This document shows, piece after piece, positions 45,395-57,143 of a stretch of DNA of 64,000 nt. This DNA is from Gigaspora rosea (Eukaryota; Glomeromycota; Glomeromycetes; Diversisporales; Gigasporaceae), in the NCBI GenBank assembly GCA_003550325.1, contig QKWP01001205.1:36326-100325 (forward strand), read 5' to 3'. A program made the position numbers and the translations under genes. Numbering within the stretch: the first letter of the stretch is position 1; each line of letters opens with the position of its first letter. A model generated the notes under the pieces. The model did not search any database and had not been told where the DNA came from. It saw only the letters and a list, made by a program, of their open reading frames with translations.

Positions 45395-46391
45395 GGGGTA
45401 TAGGGCCTGTAGCCTAGTGGTTTAGGCGCCTATACCTTACACTAGAGGTTTCTGGTTCAAGTTCTAGTAAATGAAAAAGTCTATAAAATATTTGTCCTAT
45501 ACTCAGTGTTAAGTCCATGTGAATACTCATTATAGAAGTTTCTGGCAAAAAGGATCCTAAGTGGAGAAAGTTGGCATTATGTTTATGGTGAGAGAAGCAG
45601 AGAACACACAGGAACCCACAGAACAGATCTATAATAGAAGGAACACATCTGGCACATGTGAATGAACCAAAATAGAAAAACTACAAATACAGAGAGAAAT
45701 AAGCTGCTGTACTTGGGAATGTATAAAAAATTGAAAGCAGGATGCACCAGGCTAGTAGTGGAAATATAATAGAGGTACACAAAAGCCACGATGGACAAAC
45801 CAACAGAAATCACTAATTACTTTAGACAAAAACTAGAAGTAGTCTTGTTACTACAAACCATAGTTGGGAGTAATCTAGGTTATGCAACATAGCCTGTATC
45901 TTACCAACACACAGGAGTCTCCTTATATGACAGTTTGCTGCATACTGTTATCTGAATATACATATAAATCAGAGAAGTGTCCAAATTGTGGTAGATGTAA
46001 AAAGTTGAGGGCCAATTACGATACTGGGGGTTGGGTGTAGAAAACAGGCAGTTATTAGTAATAGGGTATCTGGTACCTATCTGTAATACCAAACAGGAAG
46101 TAAATTAAGCAATGATTTATACATCTGAAGAAGATCTCTAAACACCTGTCTGGGAGTTAAGTAAGACCAGTACGAGAGTTGCGGTAAATACAGATATAGG
46201 ATAATAAAGTAGGTTCAGACATATAAAAAATCCATATGGGGTATTACTTCTGGATAGAGCTTAACTTGAGAATGAAATAGTTCTAAGTTCAAAATTAAAT
46301 ATTTGAATTTGTATATGTAATTACATATGTAATAAAATACAAAAATGATAATAAAATAATAGCAAACAAAAAGTTTGTTCTATAAAAAAAA
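45395..46391 (+). mobile_element. tRNA-headed SINE, second family
   Basis: A perfect 16-bp target duplication, ACAATATTTTATAGTT, flanks it (45379-45394 and 46392-46407). The head has an exact pol III A-box TAGCCTAGTGG (45410-45420) and a near-match B-box GTTCAAGTT (45455-45463) inside a tRNA-like fold (GGTATAG...CTATACC). The body is about 1 kb and ends in an A-rich tail after TTGTTCTAT. Its sequence is unlike the other SINE family in the window. Confidence 0.8.
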
Positions 46392-46404
46392 ACAATATTT
46401 TATA

Positions 46405-46557
46405 GTTATTGTATAGGTGATTTTCAATATTGTGAATATTTTCTGACCACATGCTAGATGTAAAAGTTGATTGGCTGAGAATTGGCCAATCAAATGTTAT
46501 AGCTAGCATGTGATCAAAAAATATTTACAATAGTATAAACTAATCCTATACAATAAC
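46405..46557. mobile_element. MITE with GTTATTGTATAGG ends
   Basis: The left GTTATTGTATAGGTGATTTT and right AAACTAATCCTATACAATAAC pair; similarity continues to CACATGCTAG. The second-family SINE inserted exactly at its left edge. Confidence 0.65.
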
Positions 46558-46630
46558 GGTATTATTGTATAATTGTCTAATCTATATCATAAGAAACTAT
46601 ACAATAATAATTTTTAAATTTTTTAAATTT

Positions 46631-47920
46631 AGGGTGTGGCGACATAGAGAAGCTGTCTGGTTGTCACCCTCCAAGTGACAGGTCTAGAGTTCAAATCCCA
46701 CTATAGACGAATTGAAAACTAGGCCTGTGTTATGGTAACATTTGTTCATTGATCGGACGGGTATATTACCTGTAACCTTGGTATCACCATCTTGAATGGG
46801 AGCATTGGTGCAGTTGTGTAAGTTACACAAACAAATTCAGGGGACTGGAACAATTGAAACCAGTTTGGCAAGTCCCAAGCAAGGAGGTAAGGAAGATCTT
46901 CCAACAGTACTACAGAAGACTGGGATTTCAGCTGGAGACCGAAGAACCAGACGGAAAAAGCTCTATGGCAAGAGGAGACACCAACCTGGCTGCCGGAGTC
47001 ATACCGGAGAAAAAGGACCTATGTTTCAGAATTAGGTACAAGGAGAGGGAGTCCGTCAGATACATAAAGCCAGGCTGACCAATCCTTCCGGGCTAACTGG
47101 TTTGGTAGTTTAGAAGAGATTGGTAAAGGTTGGAGGAAAGGCCAGATGTGAGTAACGGGGATCGTAATGAACCTGTAAGGGCAGACGGAACTTACTGGCC
47201 AATGAGAAGTGGAAGCATGGAGGTGTGTACGTGTCAAGACCCAACGGAGCTCTGGGCGCACCCATATGGGAGTCTTAGGACATTAAGAGGATCTGGGACT
47301 ACCAATACGGGTATAGCTGGTACAAGTGCATGTAGTGGTATGTAAGCCGGGTCAGCCGGCCGCCTTATGATGCCATCCAACTATGCTTGGTACTGGAAGC
47401 CTTGGCGAAACATGCCTGAATACCTTGCCACCATAGCAGGGAGTACAGTCGTTCGCACATTTCCGAACTCAGAACACTAAATCCTGGGTCCCGAAGTCAC
47501 AGGAAAATTGGCTAGTTGCGGTAGCATGCAGGCTTGAGATACTTACACAAATGTAGTAGAGGCAGCTGCATGGCTTGAGATACGAACTTCCAAGAAGTAC
47601 GCTAGTAAGGAACTTTGGGTGTACCAATTTGGAAGCATAAAGCACCTACCTGGAACTACATACACCAAATTGGAAGTGACGATACTAGGAAATGTGGGTA
47701 AAGTGGCAGACATGTTAATACTAATCGGCAGCTGGGAAGAGACGTACAAAAACCAGGTCAGCTATATAAATGGGAATATGGTAGGCACTGGTAGGTTTAG
47801 GTCAAGGATAATTAGTCCAAGTCTCGGTACTTAATAGATAAAGCAATGTGTAATAATCAATATATATTTAATAAAGACCAGAGGCAAGACCTTACCTTAA
47901 TATTAAAAAAAAAAAAAAAA
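46631..47920 (+). mobile_element. Long tRNA-headed SINE, copy 2
   Basis: An 11-bp direct repeat TTTTTAAATTT lies at 46620-46630 and 47921-47931. It begins AGGGTGTGGCGACATAGAGA, has B-box GTTCAAATC (46689-46697), and ends AATAAAGACCAGAGGCAAGA then CCTTACCTTAATATT plus an A tract. It is homologous to copy 1 throughout, including the ORF text MKPVWQVPSKEVRKIFQ at 46854. The GC content of the body is clearly above its surroundings. Confidence 0.85.
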
Positions 47921-48116
47921 TTTTTAAATTTCAATTAATAAAAATTACATGATTTGTGAAATGTTCTTCGACTTTTATTGCATATTAACTCTAAACTTTT
48001 TTTAAAAATTTCTACAGTATTAGCACACGAAGAATATCTGAGTTTTGACATTGTGTCAACTGCATCTCATGTTGCACCCAAAGCCATCAGATACAAGCCA
48101 ACTTCTAACTTATATT

Positions 48117-50004
48117 TAGAGTTCTGAAGTTCAGTTCAGTTCAATAGAGGTTCAGGTTCAATGAACCTGAACCTAAACCTGCTCTAAAAGTTCAATACTA
48201 AACTGAACCTGAACTTAAAATTATTGAACATGAACCTGAACCTGAACTTAAAAAAAGTTCAGTTCAGGTTCAGTTCAAGGTTCATGAACATGTTCAGGTT
48301 CATAATATATGCACATGTTTATCTAAATTACAAAGTTGGAATCAATTAATAAAATTTAGAGAATCATAGAAATTTGATTAATAAAATTATACAAATTTCT
48401 ATGATTCTCTAAATTTTACTAATTGATTTTAATTTTTGCACTAAGTAAACTTTTAAACACCAAAAAATACATCAAATCAACATTTTTTATTCTACTTTTC
48501 TTAAAATTTGAAGAAAAGATACTTAATTTTGGAAATTTTCATCAAAAATTCAAAATTAAGCATCTTTGACGCAAATTTAAAAAAAATAAATAAAATATAC
48601 CGATATGATGTATTTTTTGGTGCTAAACAAGTTTACTTAGATCAAGAAGTTATGATCAATTAGTAACATTTAGAGAATCATAGAAATTTGTATAATTTTA
48701 TTAATAAAATTATACAAATTTCTATGATTCTCTAAATTTTACTAATTGATCATAACTTCTTGATCTAAATAAACTTGTTTATCACCAAAAAATACATTAT
48801 TTCGGTATATTTTATTTTATTTTCCTTAAAATTTGCATCAAAGATGCTTACTTTTGAATTTTTGATGAAAATTTCCAGAATTAAGCATCTATTCTTAAAA
48901 TTTTAAGAAAAGTAAAATAAAATATATCGATTTGATGTATTTTTTGGTGCTTAACAAGTTTACTTAGTGCAAGAAATTAAGATCAATTAGTAAAATTTAG
49001 AGAATCATAGCATTTTGTATAATTTTATTAATAAAATTATACAAATTTCTATGATTCTCTAAATTTTACTAATTGATCTTAATTTCTTGCACTAAGTAAA
49101 CTTGTTAAGCACCAAAAAATACATCAAATTGGCATATTTTATTCTACTTTTCTTAAAATTTGAAGAAAAGATGCTTAATTTTGTAAATTTTCATCAAAAA
49201 TTCAAAATTAAGCATCTTTGACGCAAATTTTAAGGAAAATAAAATAAAATATGCCGATTTGATGTATTTTTTGTGCTTAACAAATCAAGAAGTTATGATC
49301 AATTAGTAAATTTAAATTATCATAGAAATTTGTATAATTTGATTAATAAAATTATACAAAATGCTATGATTCTCTAAATTTTACTAATTAATCATAACTT
49401 CTTGATCTAAGTAAACTTGTTTAGCACCAAAAATACATCATTTCGGTATATTTTATTTTATTTTCCTTAAAATTTGCATCAAAGATGCTTAATTTGGAAT
49501 TTTTGATTAAATTTCCAAAATTAAGCTTCTTTTCTTCAAATTTTAAGAAAAGTAAAATAAAATATGCCGATTTGATGTATTTTTTGGTGCTTAACAAGTT
49601 TACTTAGTGCAAGAAGTTATGAACAATTAGTAAAATTTAGAGAATCATAGAAATTTGTATAATTATTAATAAAATTATACAAAATGCTATAATTCTCTAA
49701 ATTTTACTAACTGATTTATACTTCTTACTCTAAGTAAACTTGTTCAGTATCAAAAAATACACATGTTTTTATTTAGACTCAAACTAATTTGCAAAATTTG
49801 GACTAGCCTGACCAAACTTATGATTGAGTTCAGACCAAACCCGGACCCAAACCTAGAATCACTAGTTTATATAAACACTAGACTGTGTTCATGAACTTAT
49901 GAACTGAACCTGAACTGAACCTGAACCAGCTCTAAAAGTTCAAATACTGAACCTGAACCTGAACTTGACCTAAGTTTAGTTTAGTTTAGGTTCATAGGAA
50001 CACT
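48117..50004. repeat. Compound inverted-repeat element II (alternating palindromes)
   Basis: A 1.89-kb element with a 9-bp target duplication ACTTATATT (48108-48116 and 50005-50013). Its ends are imperfectly inverted (AGAGTTCTGAAGTTC / TAGGAACACT). Subterminal blocks are rich in GGTTCAGGTTCATGAACC-type words (48120-48310 and 49890-50000). The interior alternates palindrome A (centre near 48380, 48702, 49030, 49347, 49668) and palindrome B (near 48538, 48866, 49192, 49506): five A and four B with a ~322-bp period, the same as element I. Segments flanking the array (TTTAGACTCAA...GACCAAA) are also shared with element I. Confidence 0.8.
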
Positions 50005-50206
50005 ACTTATATTGGTTGACAATTTTGTTTCGTAAGCCTGCTATTATATAGCACAGGCCAACAACAGACTTCTTTGCTTTATTTATTCTATGGGCAGAAC
50101 ATTCTTTAGAAATAACTAAATTTATTATATATTTAAAAAAGCCCTCAAGTTGAGGATCTGCACTTTTAATAATATTTTCAAATTTCACAGGATCTAAAGC
50201 TAGATT

Positions 50207-50339
50207 GGCATGCTACAATATCCAATTGATTTCAATTTTTTTTGGACATATGTCCAATATCAATTGAACATATGTCCAAAAAAAAATTGAACATATGTCC
50301 AAAAAAAATTGAAATCAATTGGACTTTGTAATATGCCAT
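50207..50339. mobile_element. MITE with ~50-bp inverted ends
   Basis: The left end TGGCATGCTACAATATCCAA and the right end TTGGACTTTGTAATATGCCA pair. The inner arms are TTGATTTCAATTTTTTTTGG and ACATATGTCC repeats. Confidence 0.65.
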
Positions 50340-50400
50340 CCCTGATCCAAAGTGTTGTCGATGGTATAGTACTCTTGTTAATGCTTGTACTCTTGAAGCG

Positions 50401-50680
50401 AATATTACATCTAATATGAAATATTTAAATTAAATAAAAAACTAAGTACATATTTTTTTTTTAAAAAAAAAAAAGACTATTACACTACCTAAACAATTAT
50501 TGGATTTGATTTTTTTTTCTGAATGCTCTTTTTTTTTTAAGGGATTTTCTTTGTTGACTACTATTAGCTTCTATAATTTTACAATAATGAGAATATATAG
50601 TTGCCTTTCTATTTCAAGATATAGATACTTTTGTAGCATTTGGTTTTTACAATTATTGACAAACAAGGCCCAAAATTTTA
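50401..50680 (-). other. Possible further upstream part of the split pseudogene
   Basis: Scattered minus-strand codons (for example around 50560-50640) look partly coding but are interrupted by poly-T tracts. No reliable exon can be drawn. Confidence 0.2.
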
Positions 50681-50694
50681 GGTTTTTATTTAAT

Positions 50695-50780
50695 TTTTTT
50701 TTTTTTTTTTTTTTTTTAAATGTTAAGGTGAGACCTTGCTTTTATCTTTATTAAATTTAATAGAAACTTTTTACAATACT
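50695..50780 (-). mobile_element. Extremely 5'-truncated LINE/SINE insertion (~85 bp)
   Basis: A poly-T tract followed by GTTAAGGTGAGACCTTGC and CTTTATTAAA is the reverse complement of the tail shared by the LINE at 58805 and SINE copies 1 and 2. Flanks GGTTTTTATTTAAT (50681-50694) and GGTTTTCATTTAAT (50781-50794) form a 14-bp duplication with one mismatch. Confidence 0.65.
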
Positions 50781-50879
50781 GGTTTTCATTTAATATTATT
50801 AACCAAAAATAAGATAGTGATATAATTTAAAAAAAAAATAAAAAAAAATTAATAATATTGTTCAAATATTTTCTAAATA

Positions 50880-51165
50880 CTATTGATTTTCTACTTTGAC
50901 AAAACTTGGTACATGAAACTTGGCACAGCACAGTAAAGCTTGAAACAGTAAAATTTGACATAGTGAAACTTGACGCAGTAAAACTTGGCACAGCAAAAGT
51001 TGGCAGGTGAAAGTTAGCATAGTAAAACATTAATAAGGTTGTAACTTTAATCAAAGCAAAACTTGACATAGTGGAACTCAGTACAAAAACTTTAAGTACA
51101 GTAAACTTTGACCACAATGGGATTATTAAAAAATTTTGCACAGTAAAACTTGAACCTTAACTATT
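50880..51165. repeat. Short-period minisatellite (AAACTTGGCACAGTA)
   Basis: About 14-18-bp degenerate units such as AAACTTGGCACAGTA and AAACTTGACGCAGTA recur from 50896 to 51160. The 104-codon minus-strand ORF over it reads as a degenerate repeat and is not taken as a gene. Confidence 0.7.
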
Positions 51166-52264
51166 GATTATAGTGAAAACCCTTACTATTATAAAGTTTA
51201 AATGACCTAGTCATCTACTTACACCTATTACCACTTTAACAAAGTTAAACTTTACTGCCTAGAACTTTTGTGCGAAATGTTTTTTTTTTATTATCATATT
51301 AAAATAATAAAATTAACTTAATATAGAATTTTAACGAACCAATCAAATTTAATTAGATAGGATCTGTAGATCATATATTTTTGACCAATAAAATTGAACT
51401 TTAGTTATGCTATTATTTGATAATTATTTTTTTTTTGTTTTTTTTTCTTAGATCTGAATTATTTTTTGAAGTCATTTTGAAATTATGTTTCATCATTTCG
51501 AAGTCTTTTTTTTTGTCTTCATCTTAGAGTTATGTGATTTTGTTGTTTCAAAGTTTTCACTAGAGATTTCTTTTTTTGCCATTTTGCTGTTTTGTTATTT
51601 CGCTATTTTAGCAAACTGGGAAGGTTTTTTTTACATTTTTTTTTAAATTAATTTTTTTTTATTTATAGTAGGTGAGCACTTTTTAAATTTTTTTTAGTTT
51701 TTTTTTATGATTTTTCTCAATAATTTTTATGATTTTTTTTATAAATATATGTATCTGGTTTTTTTAATCTTTTTTTTTGCTTTTTTTCACTCTTATTCTT
51801 TTTAATTCTATTCTTTTCTAAAAAAAAAAACTTATTGGCTAAACTTTGGGCCATTTTTGGACTGCCTATATTGCATTTTTAATGCCTTAGTTTTTTTTTA
51901 ATATTTCTTTTTAATAATTTTTTTACTATAATATTTTATTTTTTTGTCAATTTTTTTTTATGTTTTTTTCTTTATTTTTTGTTTTTTTTTGTTTTTTTTT
52001 GTTTTTTTTTATGTATTTTTGTTTTTTTATGTTTTTCTTTTTTTATATTTTCTTTATTTTTATATTTTTCTTTTTTTACAGCCACCTTAAAGTTCACTTA
52101 ATTAATTGATTGATTAGATGTTGCAACAGTAACTTTAATCATTAGTGAATTTTGGGGCCTGATTTGAAAATTATTATACAACGTAATGAATTTTGTAAAA
52201 ATTTTAGTAAACAGAATAAACCTGGGTTGTAAAGTTGTGTAATCAGCTTGATAGATCAGATTAG
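51166..52264. other. T-rich low-complexity region
   Basis: About 51430-52080 is dominated by T runs (TTTTTTTTGTTTTTTTTTGT-type), with strong strand asymmetry. No gene. The flanking 52085-52264 has no recognised feature. Confidence 0.55.
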
Positions 52265-54068
52265 AGGGCTTCCAGAAATTAGCTGTTATTTTACTATGAG
52301 CCCGCCTCACCCCTATCCTACACCTACCTGATATCCCAATCAGACAATCAGATTTTACAATTATTAAAAAGTTAGATATAATATTTAATGGTAAATAACT
52401 TTTGATATACTGGGCCAATTTTAACCAAAATGATCCTCTTAATAAGAGGATTCTAAATTTAATTACTAGATTCTAAGCTTGGAATAGATTTATGTTACTA
52501 TAAATGTTTTATAATTTATTAAAAAATTATAAACCATTTATAGTAACACAAATTTATAATGATTTCTGGATCCTGTGATTGGATTTTTATAATTTTGGGC
52601 TTTTAGAATCCTCTTATTGAGCTGATCATTTTGGTAGTTAAATTATTAAAATTGTCCTAGTAGATCAAAAGTTATTAACAATTAAAAATTAATTTTCAAT
52701 TGCTAATAACTTTTAATCTACTGGGCCAATTTTGATGATTCAACTACCAAAATAATTATCTTAATAAGAGAATTTTAGCAAGCCCAAAATCATTAAAACC
52801 CAATCACTGGATCCTAAGATCAGTATAGATTTGTGTTACTATTAATTTTAAAGAATTATAAACTATTTGGAATTTTTGCTATTAAAATGACCCTCTGAGG
52901 CTATGTTGATTTTGTGAATAAAAATCAAATTTGCTAGCCATTTAGTAATCCAATTTGAATAAGCATTTTTTATTTTGTAAATCTCAATAGAATTAAAAAA
53001 ATATACATTCAAATTGGATTACTAGATAGCTGGCAAATTTGATTTTTATCTACAAAATCAACATAGACTCGAAAGGTCATTTTGATAGCAAAGATCCCAT
53101 TTATAGTAACACAAATTTATTCTGATCTCTGGATCCTGTAATTGGATTTTTATAATTTTGGGCTTGCTAGAATCCTCTCATTAAGCTAATCATTTTGGTA
53201 GTTGGATCATCAAAATTGGCCTAGTAGATTAAAAGTTATTAACAATTGAATATTAATTTTTAATTGTTAATAATTTTTTTGATCTACTGGGCCAATTTCG
53301 ATAATTTAACTACCAACATGATCAGCTTAGTGAGAGGATCCTAGCAAGCCCAAAACCATAAAAATCCAATCACATGATCTAGAGATCAGAATAAATTTGT
53401 GTTACTATAAATAGTTTATAATTTTTTAATAAATTATAAAACTTCTATAGTAATACAATTCTATTCTAATCTGAGGATCTAGTAATTCAATTTTAATTAT
53501 TTTGGGCTTGCTATAATCCTCTCATTGAGATAATTATTTTGATAGTTGAATTAGCCCAGTAGATCAAAAGTTATTAACAATTGAAATTTAATTTTTAATT
53601 ATTAATAACTTTTGATCTACTGGGCCAATTTTTCAATAATTTATCTACCAAAATGATTCGCTCAATAAGAGAATTCTAGCAAGCCAAAAATCATAAAAAT
53701 TCAATTACAGGATCCAAAGATCAGAATGAATTTGCATTACCATAAATGGTTTATAGTTTTTTAATAAATTATAAAACTTTTATAGTAACATATATTTATT
53801 CTGATCTTAGGATCTAGTGATTAGATTTTAATAAATTTGGCCTGCTAAAATCCTCTTATTGAGAGAATTATTTTGGAAATTTAATCATTAAATTTGATCC
53901 AATAAATTAAAAGTTATTAATTATTAAATATTGTTAAAAAATCTATAATTTTGGTCAAAAATAATTTTGTAACTTTGGCCAGAATTATAAAATTTTGGCC
54001 AGAATTATACCTGATACTTTAGCTTACCCACCCACTTCTTGAAATTAGCTGATTTCTGGAAGTTCCCT
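52265..54068. repeat. Compound inverted-repeat element III (alternating palindromes)
   Basis: The ends AGGGCTTCCAGAAATTAGCT and AGCTGATTTCTGGAAGTTCC are inverted. The interior alternates a palindrome centred in TTTATAATTTATTAAAAAAT-like DNA (near 52520, 53425, 53765) with one centred between TAGATCAAAAGTTATTAA and TTAATAACTTTTGATCTA (near 52690, 53252, 53595, truncated near 53920). Spacing is about 340 bp. Words such as GGATCCTGTGATTGGATTTT and its complement mark unit edges. A separate palindromic MITE (52878-53090) interrupts the third unit. The sequence differs from elements I and II but the size and architecture match. Confidence 0.7.
52878..53090. mobile_element. Palindromic MITE nested in element III
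   Basis: The arms GCTATTAAAATGACC...CTATGTTGATTTTGT and ACAAAATCAACATAG...GGTCATTTTGATAGC span about 95 bp each. It breaks the otherwise regular palindrome alternation. Confidence 0.65.
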
Positions 54069-54081
54069 TAGGGTATATTTT

Positions 54082-54703
54082 TATTAGGCCACACAAAGTT
54101 AATTTAATTTTTCATTTTGTATTACTTACTGACCAATTTTTTTAGATCCCAATTGCGCCAGTTGTTCAATTTTTGATATTTATTTTTTTCACTATTTTTA
54201 TCTGTATTACCTAATAAAAACTTTAATTTTCTATAATTGTCTAACAGAAAAAAATTGCTTTTATAGTAAATTACAGTAAAAAAAATAAAAATAATAAAAA
54301 AGATAATAAAAAAATCAACCACTAACTTATACTTTAGATTCTATATAAGGCCATGCAAAGTTAATTTTCTGTTTTGCATAACCTGGTATTACAAAATTTT
54401 GGTCAGCGAGTATATTTTTTTTTTAAAAAAAACAACAACTTTGCATTGCCTAAATTAATAGATTCATGTTTATATCTAAGGTTATTAAAAGCTATTTTTC
54501 AGTTTGCATAATATGGAATCAGAATATCTTGTTTTTTTATCAGACCTACTAGGAATTTCAGAAAATTAAGATCATCATTGGGTAATACTGAAAAAAATAT
54601 TAAATGGCAAAAATGGATATTAGGAATTTAAAAAAAATTTTTTATTTGAAAAATTGGGTGGTGTTTATGCAAAATGAAAAATTAACTTTGTGTAGCCTTA
54701 TAA
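54082..54703. mobile_element. ~620-bp element with GGCCACACAAAGTTAATTT ends
   Basis: The left TTAGGCCACACAAAGTTAAT is mirrored by ATTAACTTTGTGTAGCCTTA at the right. Internal diverged copies of the end (GGCCATGCAAAGTTAATTTT near 54350, its complement near 54440) suggest nesting. A 66-codon minus ORF (54122-54322) is K/N/I/F-rich low complexity. Confidence 0.55.
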
Positions 54704-54916
54704 TAAGTTGGGTAAATCAGCAAGAAATGCACTAGCTGAAGCTTTATGTACTGTATTACTACAAAATAATGCACACTTGCGTGGTGTTTCAATCACCTGT
54801 GTGCTATTTTAAGTATGTGCATGTGCACTATTTTGAGGCAATACAATTTTTTAAGTATATATAAAATGTTCAAATTAGCGCCTATATGCAGTATATAGGT
54901 TTGTATTATTTTGTCA

Positions 54917-55200
54917 ACAACTACTTCACCAATATAACATTTTACTGACAAACACTCACTGACAAGTTCATTTTACTGACAGTTTGTTTCACTAAAGTTC
55001 ATTTTGCTGCCAAGTTTTTTTTTAAAAAGCACACTTAACTTTAGCCCTAATTCTACCCAATTCTATTCTGATCCTAACAACAATGACCAGAATTACTTTG
55101 TTAGTGAAATGAGCTTCAGTGAAATAAACTGTCAGTAAAATGAATGTGTCAGTGAATAATTGTCAGTGAAATGTTATGTCAGTAAAGTAATTGTTAATTA
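54917..55200. mobile_element. Small foldback of the ACTGACA/GTCAGT family
   Basis: Inverted arms of about 95 bp use the same words as 43801-44680 (CATTTTACTGACA, TTCACTGACA and complements). The centre has unrelated CTAATTCTACCCAATTCT-type DNA. Confidence 0.65.
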
Positions 55201-55387
55201 ATTGATTGCCATTTGCAGTATATATATTTATCTGAAAATCAAAAAACCTCAATAGAGAATGCATAACTTAGCAACAAATAATTTCCTAAATTATATCAAT
55301 CGCAAATATAAACAAGTAGTTATCCTGTACCGGCACTAAAAATCTAAACCTTAATATATATATATAAACAATTAACCTATTGTTGAA

Positions 55388-56091
55388 GAGTGTCGCCTTA
55401 GAGAAGTGGTCAAGGTGTCACCCCCCAAGTGGCAGGTTGATAGTTCGAATCCCACTGTTGACACTTTGAACAATAGGCCTGTGTTCGGTAACCATGTGAC
55501 TCAGATTGGTTGGGTTGCAAAAATCTGTTACCTTGGTTCCACTATCTTGAATGGGTGCTACGGGCAATAGTGTTATTGTTATACCATAAATCCAGGGAAC
55601 CGGAGAAATGGAAACCTGTTTGGCAAGTCCCAAATTAGGAGGTAATAGTGAAGATCTACAACGGCACTACCAAAAAGAAAGTGGGTGGCTGGGATCGGAA
55701 TGAACCTAATAAGGGCAGGCAGCTTTGTTGCTAAATCCATATCACGAAGTGGAATGGGACACAGAAGGATAATGGTAGGCAATTGGTGCAAGGGTAAAGT
55801 AGCCCTTAGGCTGAGGATTTATTTAAAAAGAGTTGGGGCCCCTTAATATCTGTACTTGTGCAGTGTAACGGGTAGTAATAGGAAGAGCATAAACCAGAGG
55901 GTTTAAATAGACAATCCCCATAGTTGGGTTGTAGGTATAGCAGCTAGTGTAGAACCTTCAGCGGACTACTTAAATTGGGCACCAAAAGTGCACGTGTGGC
56001 TAGTTGTATCCTCATTCACATAATAAATATTACATCCTAATAACTCTAATAAAATCCCGGTCATAGTACCCGGCCTCTAAAGTTAAAAAAA
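55388..56091 (+). mobile_element. tRNA-headed SINE, copy 3 with a different 3' tail
   Basis: A perfect 18-bp target duplication, AATTAACCTATTGTTGAA, lies at 55370-55387 and 56092-56109. The head GAGTGTCGCCTTAGAGAAGT has an exact B-box GTTCGAATC (55443-55451), and the first ~300 nt are homologous to copies 1 and 2. The 3' part diverges and ends AATAAAATCCCGGTCATAG then GTACCCGGCCTCTAAAGTT plus A's, not the CCTTAAT tail. Length is only 704 bp. Confidence 0.85.
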
Positions 56092-56109
56092 AATTAACCT
56101 ATTGTTGAA

Positions 56110-56689
56110 CTTGTACTTAGCGATAGTAAAAAGTGAATTATTTTTTTTAAAACCTTACCTGCACATATATAATATATTGCCTGTAGATTTATGATCGTAT
56201 TTTCTTTGTTTTTTAGTATTATTACACAGTACTCTAAGACCACTATAGTTCTAACTTTAAAAAGGATATACATAAAACATTTATTTATAATTAAAAATCT
56301 ACTAGTATAAAAAATTCTAATTATTGTTATAACCTTAGTATTGAATTATTGTCAAGGTTAAAAAATCAAATGTAAAACATTCACATATTTTATTCTAGTA
56401 TTAAAATCAAAAAGAATAGCTGTAACAATTAATTATCAGAAATTTGCTAGAATAAAAGTAGCACTAATTGAACATTTCATAATAGTTATTCTTGAAGCAA
56501 TTAAAGCTAAAACAAATAAATATGCAGCATTTATTGAATATCTTTGATATGCATTCAATTATATAGTATTCTATATATAGTGCATGCTATTTTGGGATGC
56601 ACATGGGCATTATTTCGAAACTCAGTATACTATTTTTAGGGTATGCGATTTTTAAAATAATGTCTATGATTATTATTTCATGGTAATAC
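56110..56689. other. AT-rich DNA between SINE and LRR block
   Basis: No feature recognised; probably decayed intron or intergenic DNA of the LRR pseudogene. Confidence 0.3.
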
Positions 56690-57143
56690 AGTAAAATACT
56701 ATATTAACTAATTTAAATTTAAGTTATAATGAGTTGGGTAAATTAGCAGAAAAGCATTAGGTGATGCTTTATACAAAAATACTTCAGTAACTAATTTTGA
56801 TTTAAGTTATAATGAGTTAGATGAATTAGCAGAAAAAGCAATATGCAAAAATACTACATTGACCAATTTAAATTTAGAAAGTAATAAGTTTGGATGAATT
56901 AGTAGAAAAAGCACTGGCTGAAGCTATATGCAAAAATGCTATGTTAACTTATTTAAATATAAATATTAATAGCTTGGGTGAATCAGCAAGAAAAGCATAG
57001 CTGAAGCTACTATGTTACTAGTAATTAGTTTAAATATAAAAAGTAATGAGTTGGGTAAACTAGCAAGAAAAACACTAGGTGATGCTTTATATAAAAATAC
57101 TACCTTAATTAATTTAGATTTAGGTAATAATAAGTTGAGTGAA

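Larger units (their letters stand above)
47938..50400 (-). pseudogene. Unknown family gene split by two inserted elements
   Basis: On the minus strand the text VKFENIIKSADPQLEGFFKY ... RNKIVNQYK (50188-50005) continues, after removal of the 48117-50004 element and one copy of its 9-bp duplication, as LEVGLYLMALGAT at 48107. It then has an in-frame TGA, then DAVDTMSKLRYSSCANTVEI to about 47990. The join is exact in frame. Upstream, a 130-bp MITE (50207-50339) interrupts the coding text again before an IFASRVQALTRVLYHR-like segment near 50400. The family is one I associate with expanded, uncharacterised genes of Rhizophagus; no function known to me. The stop plus insertions make it a pseudogene. 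SINE copy 2 lies immediately downstream. Confidence 0.6.

Noticed and set aside
45400-45470. Stand-alone tRNA genes at SINE heads (also 46632, 55388, 13770)
   Set aside because: Promoter boxes are present, but acceptor stems do not close and the regions continue into retroposed bodies with target duplications.
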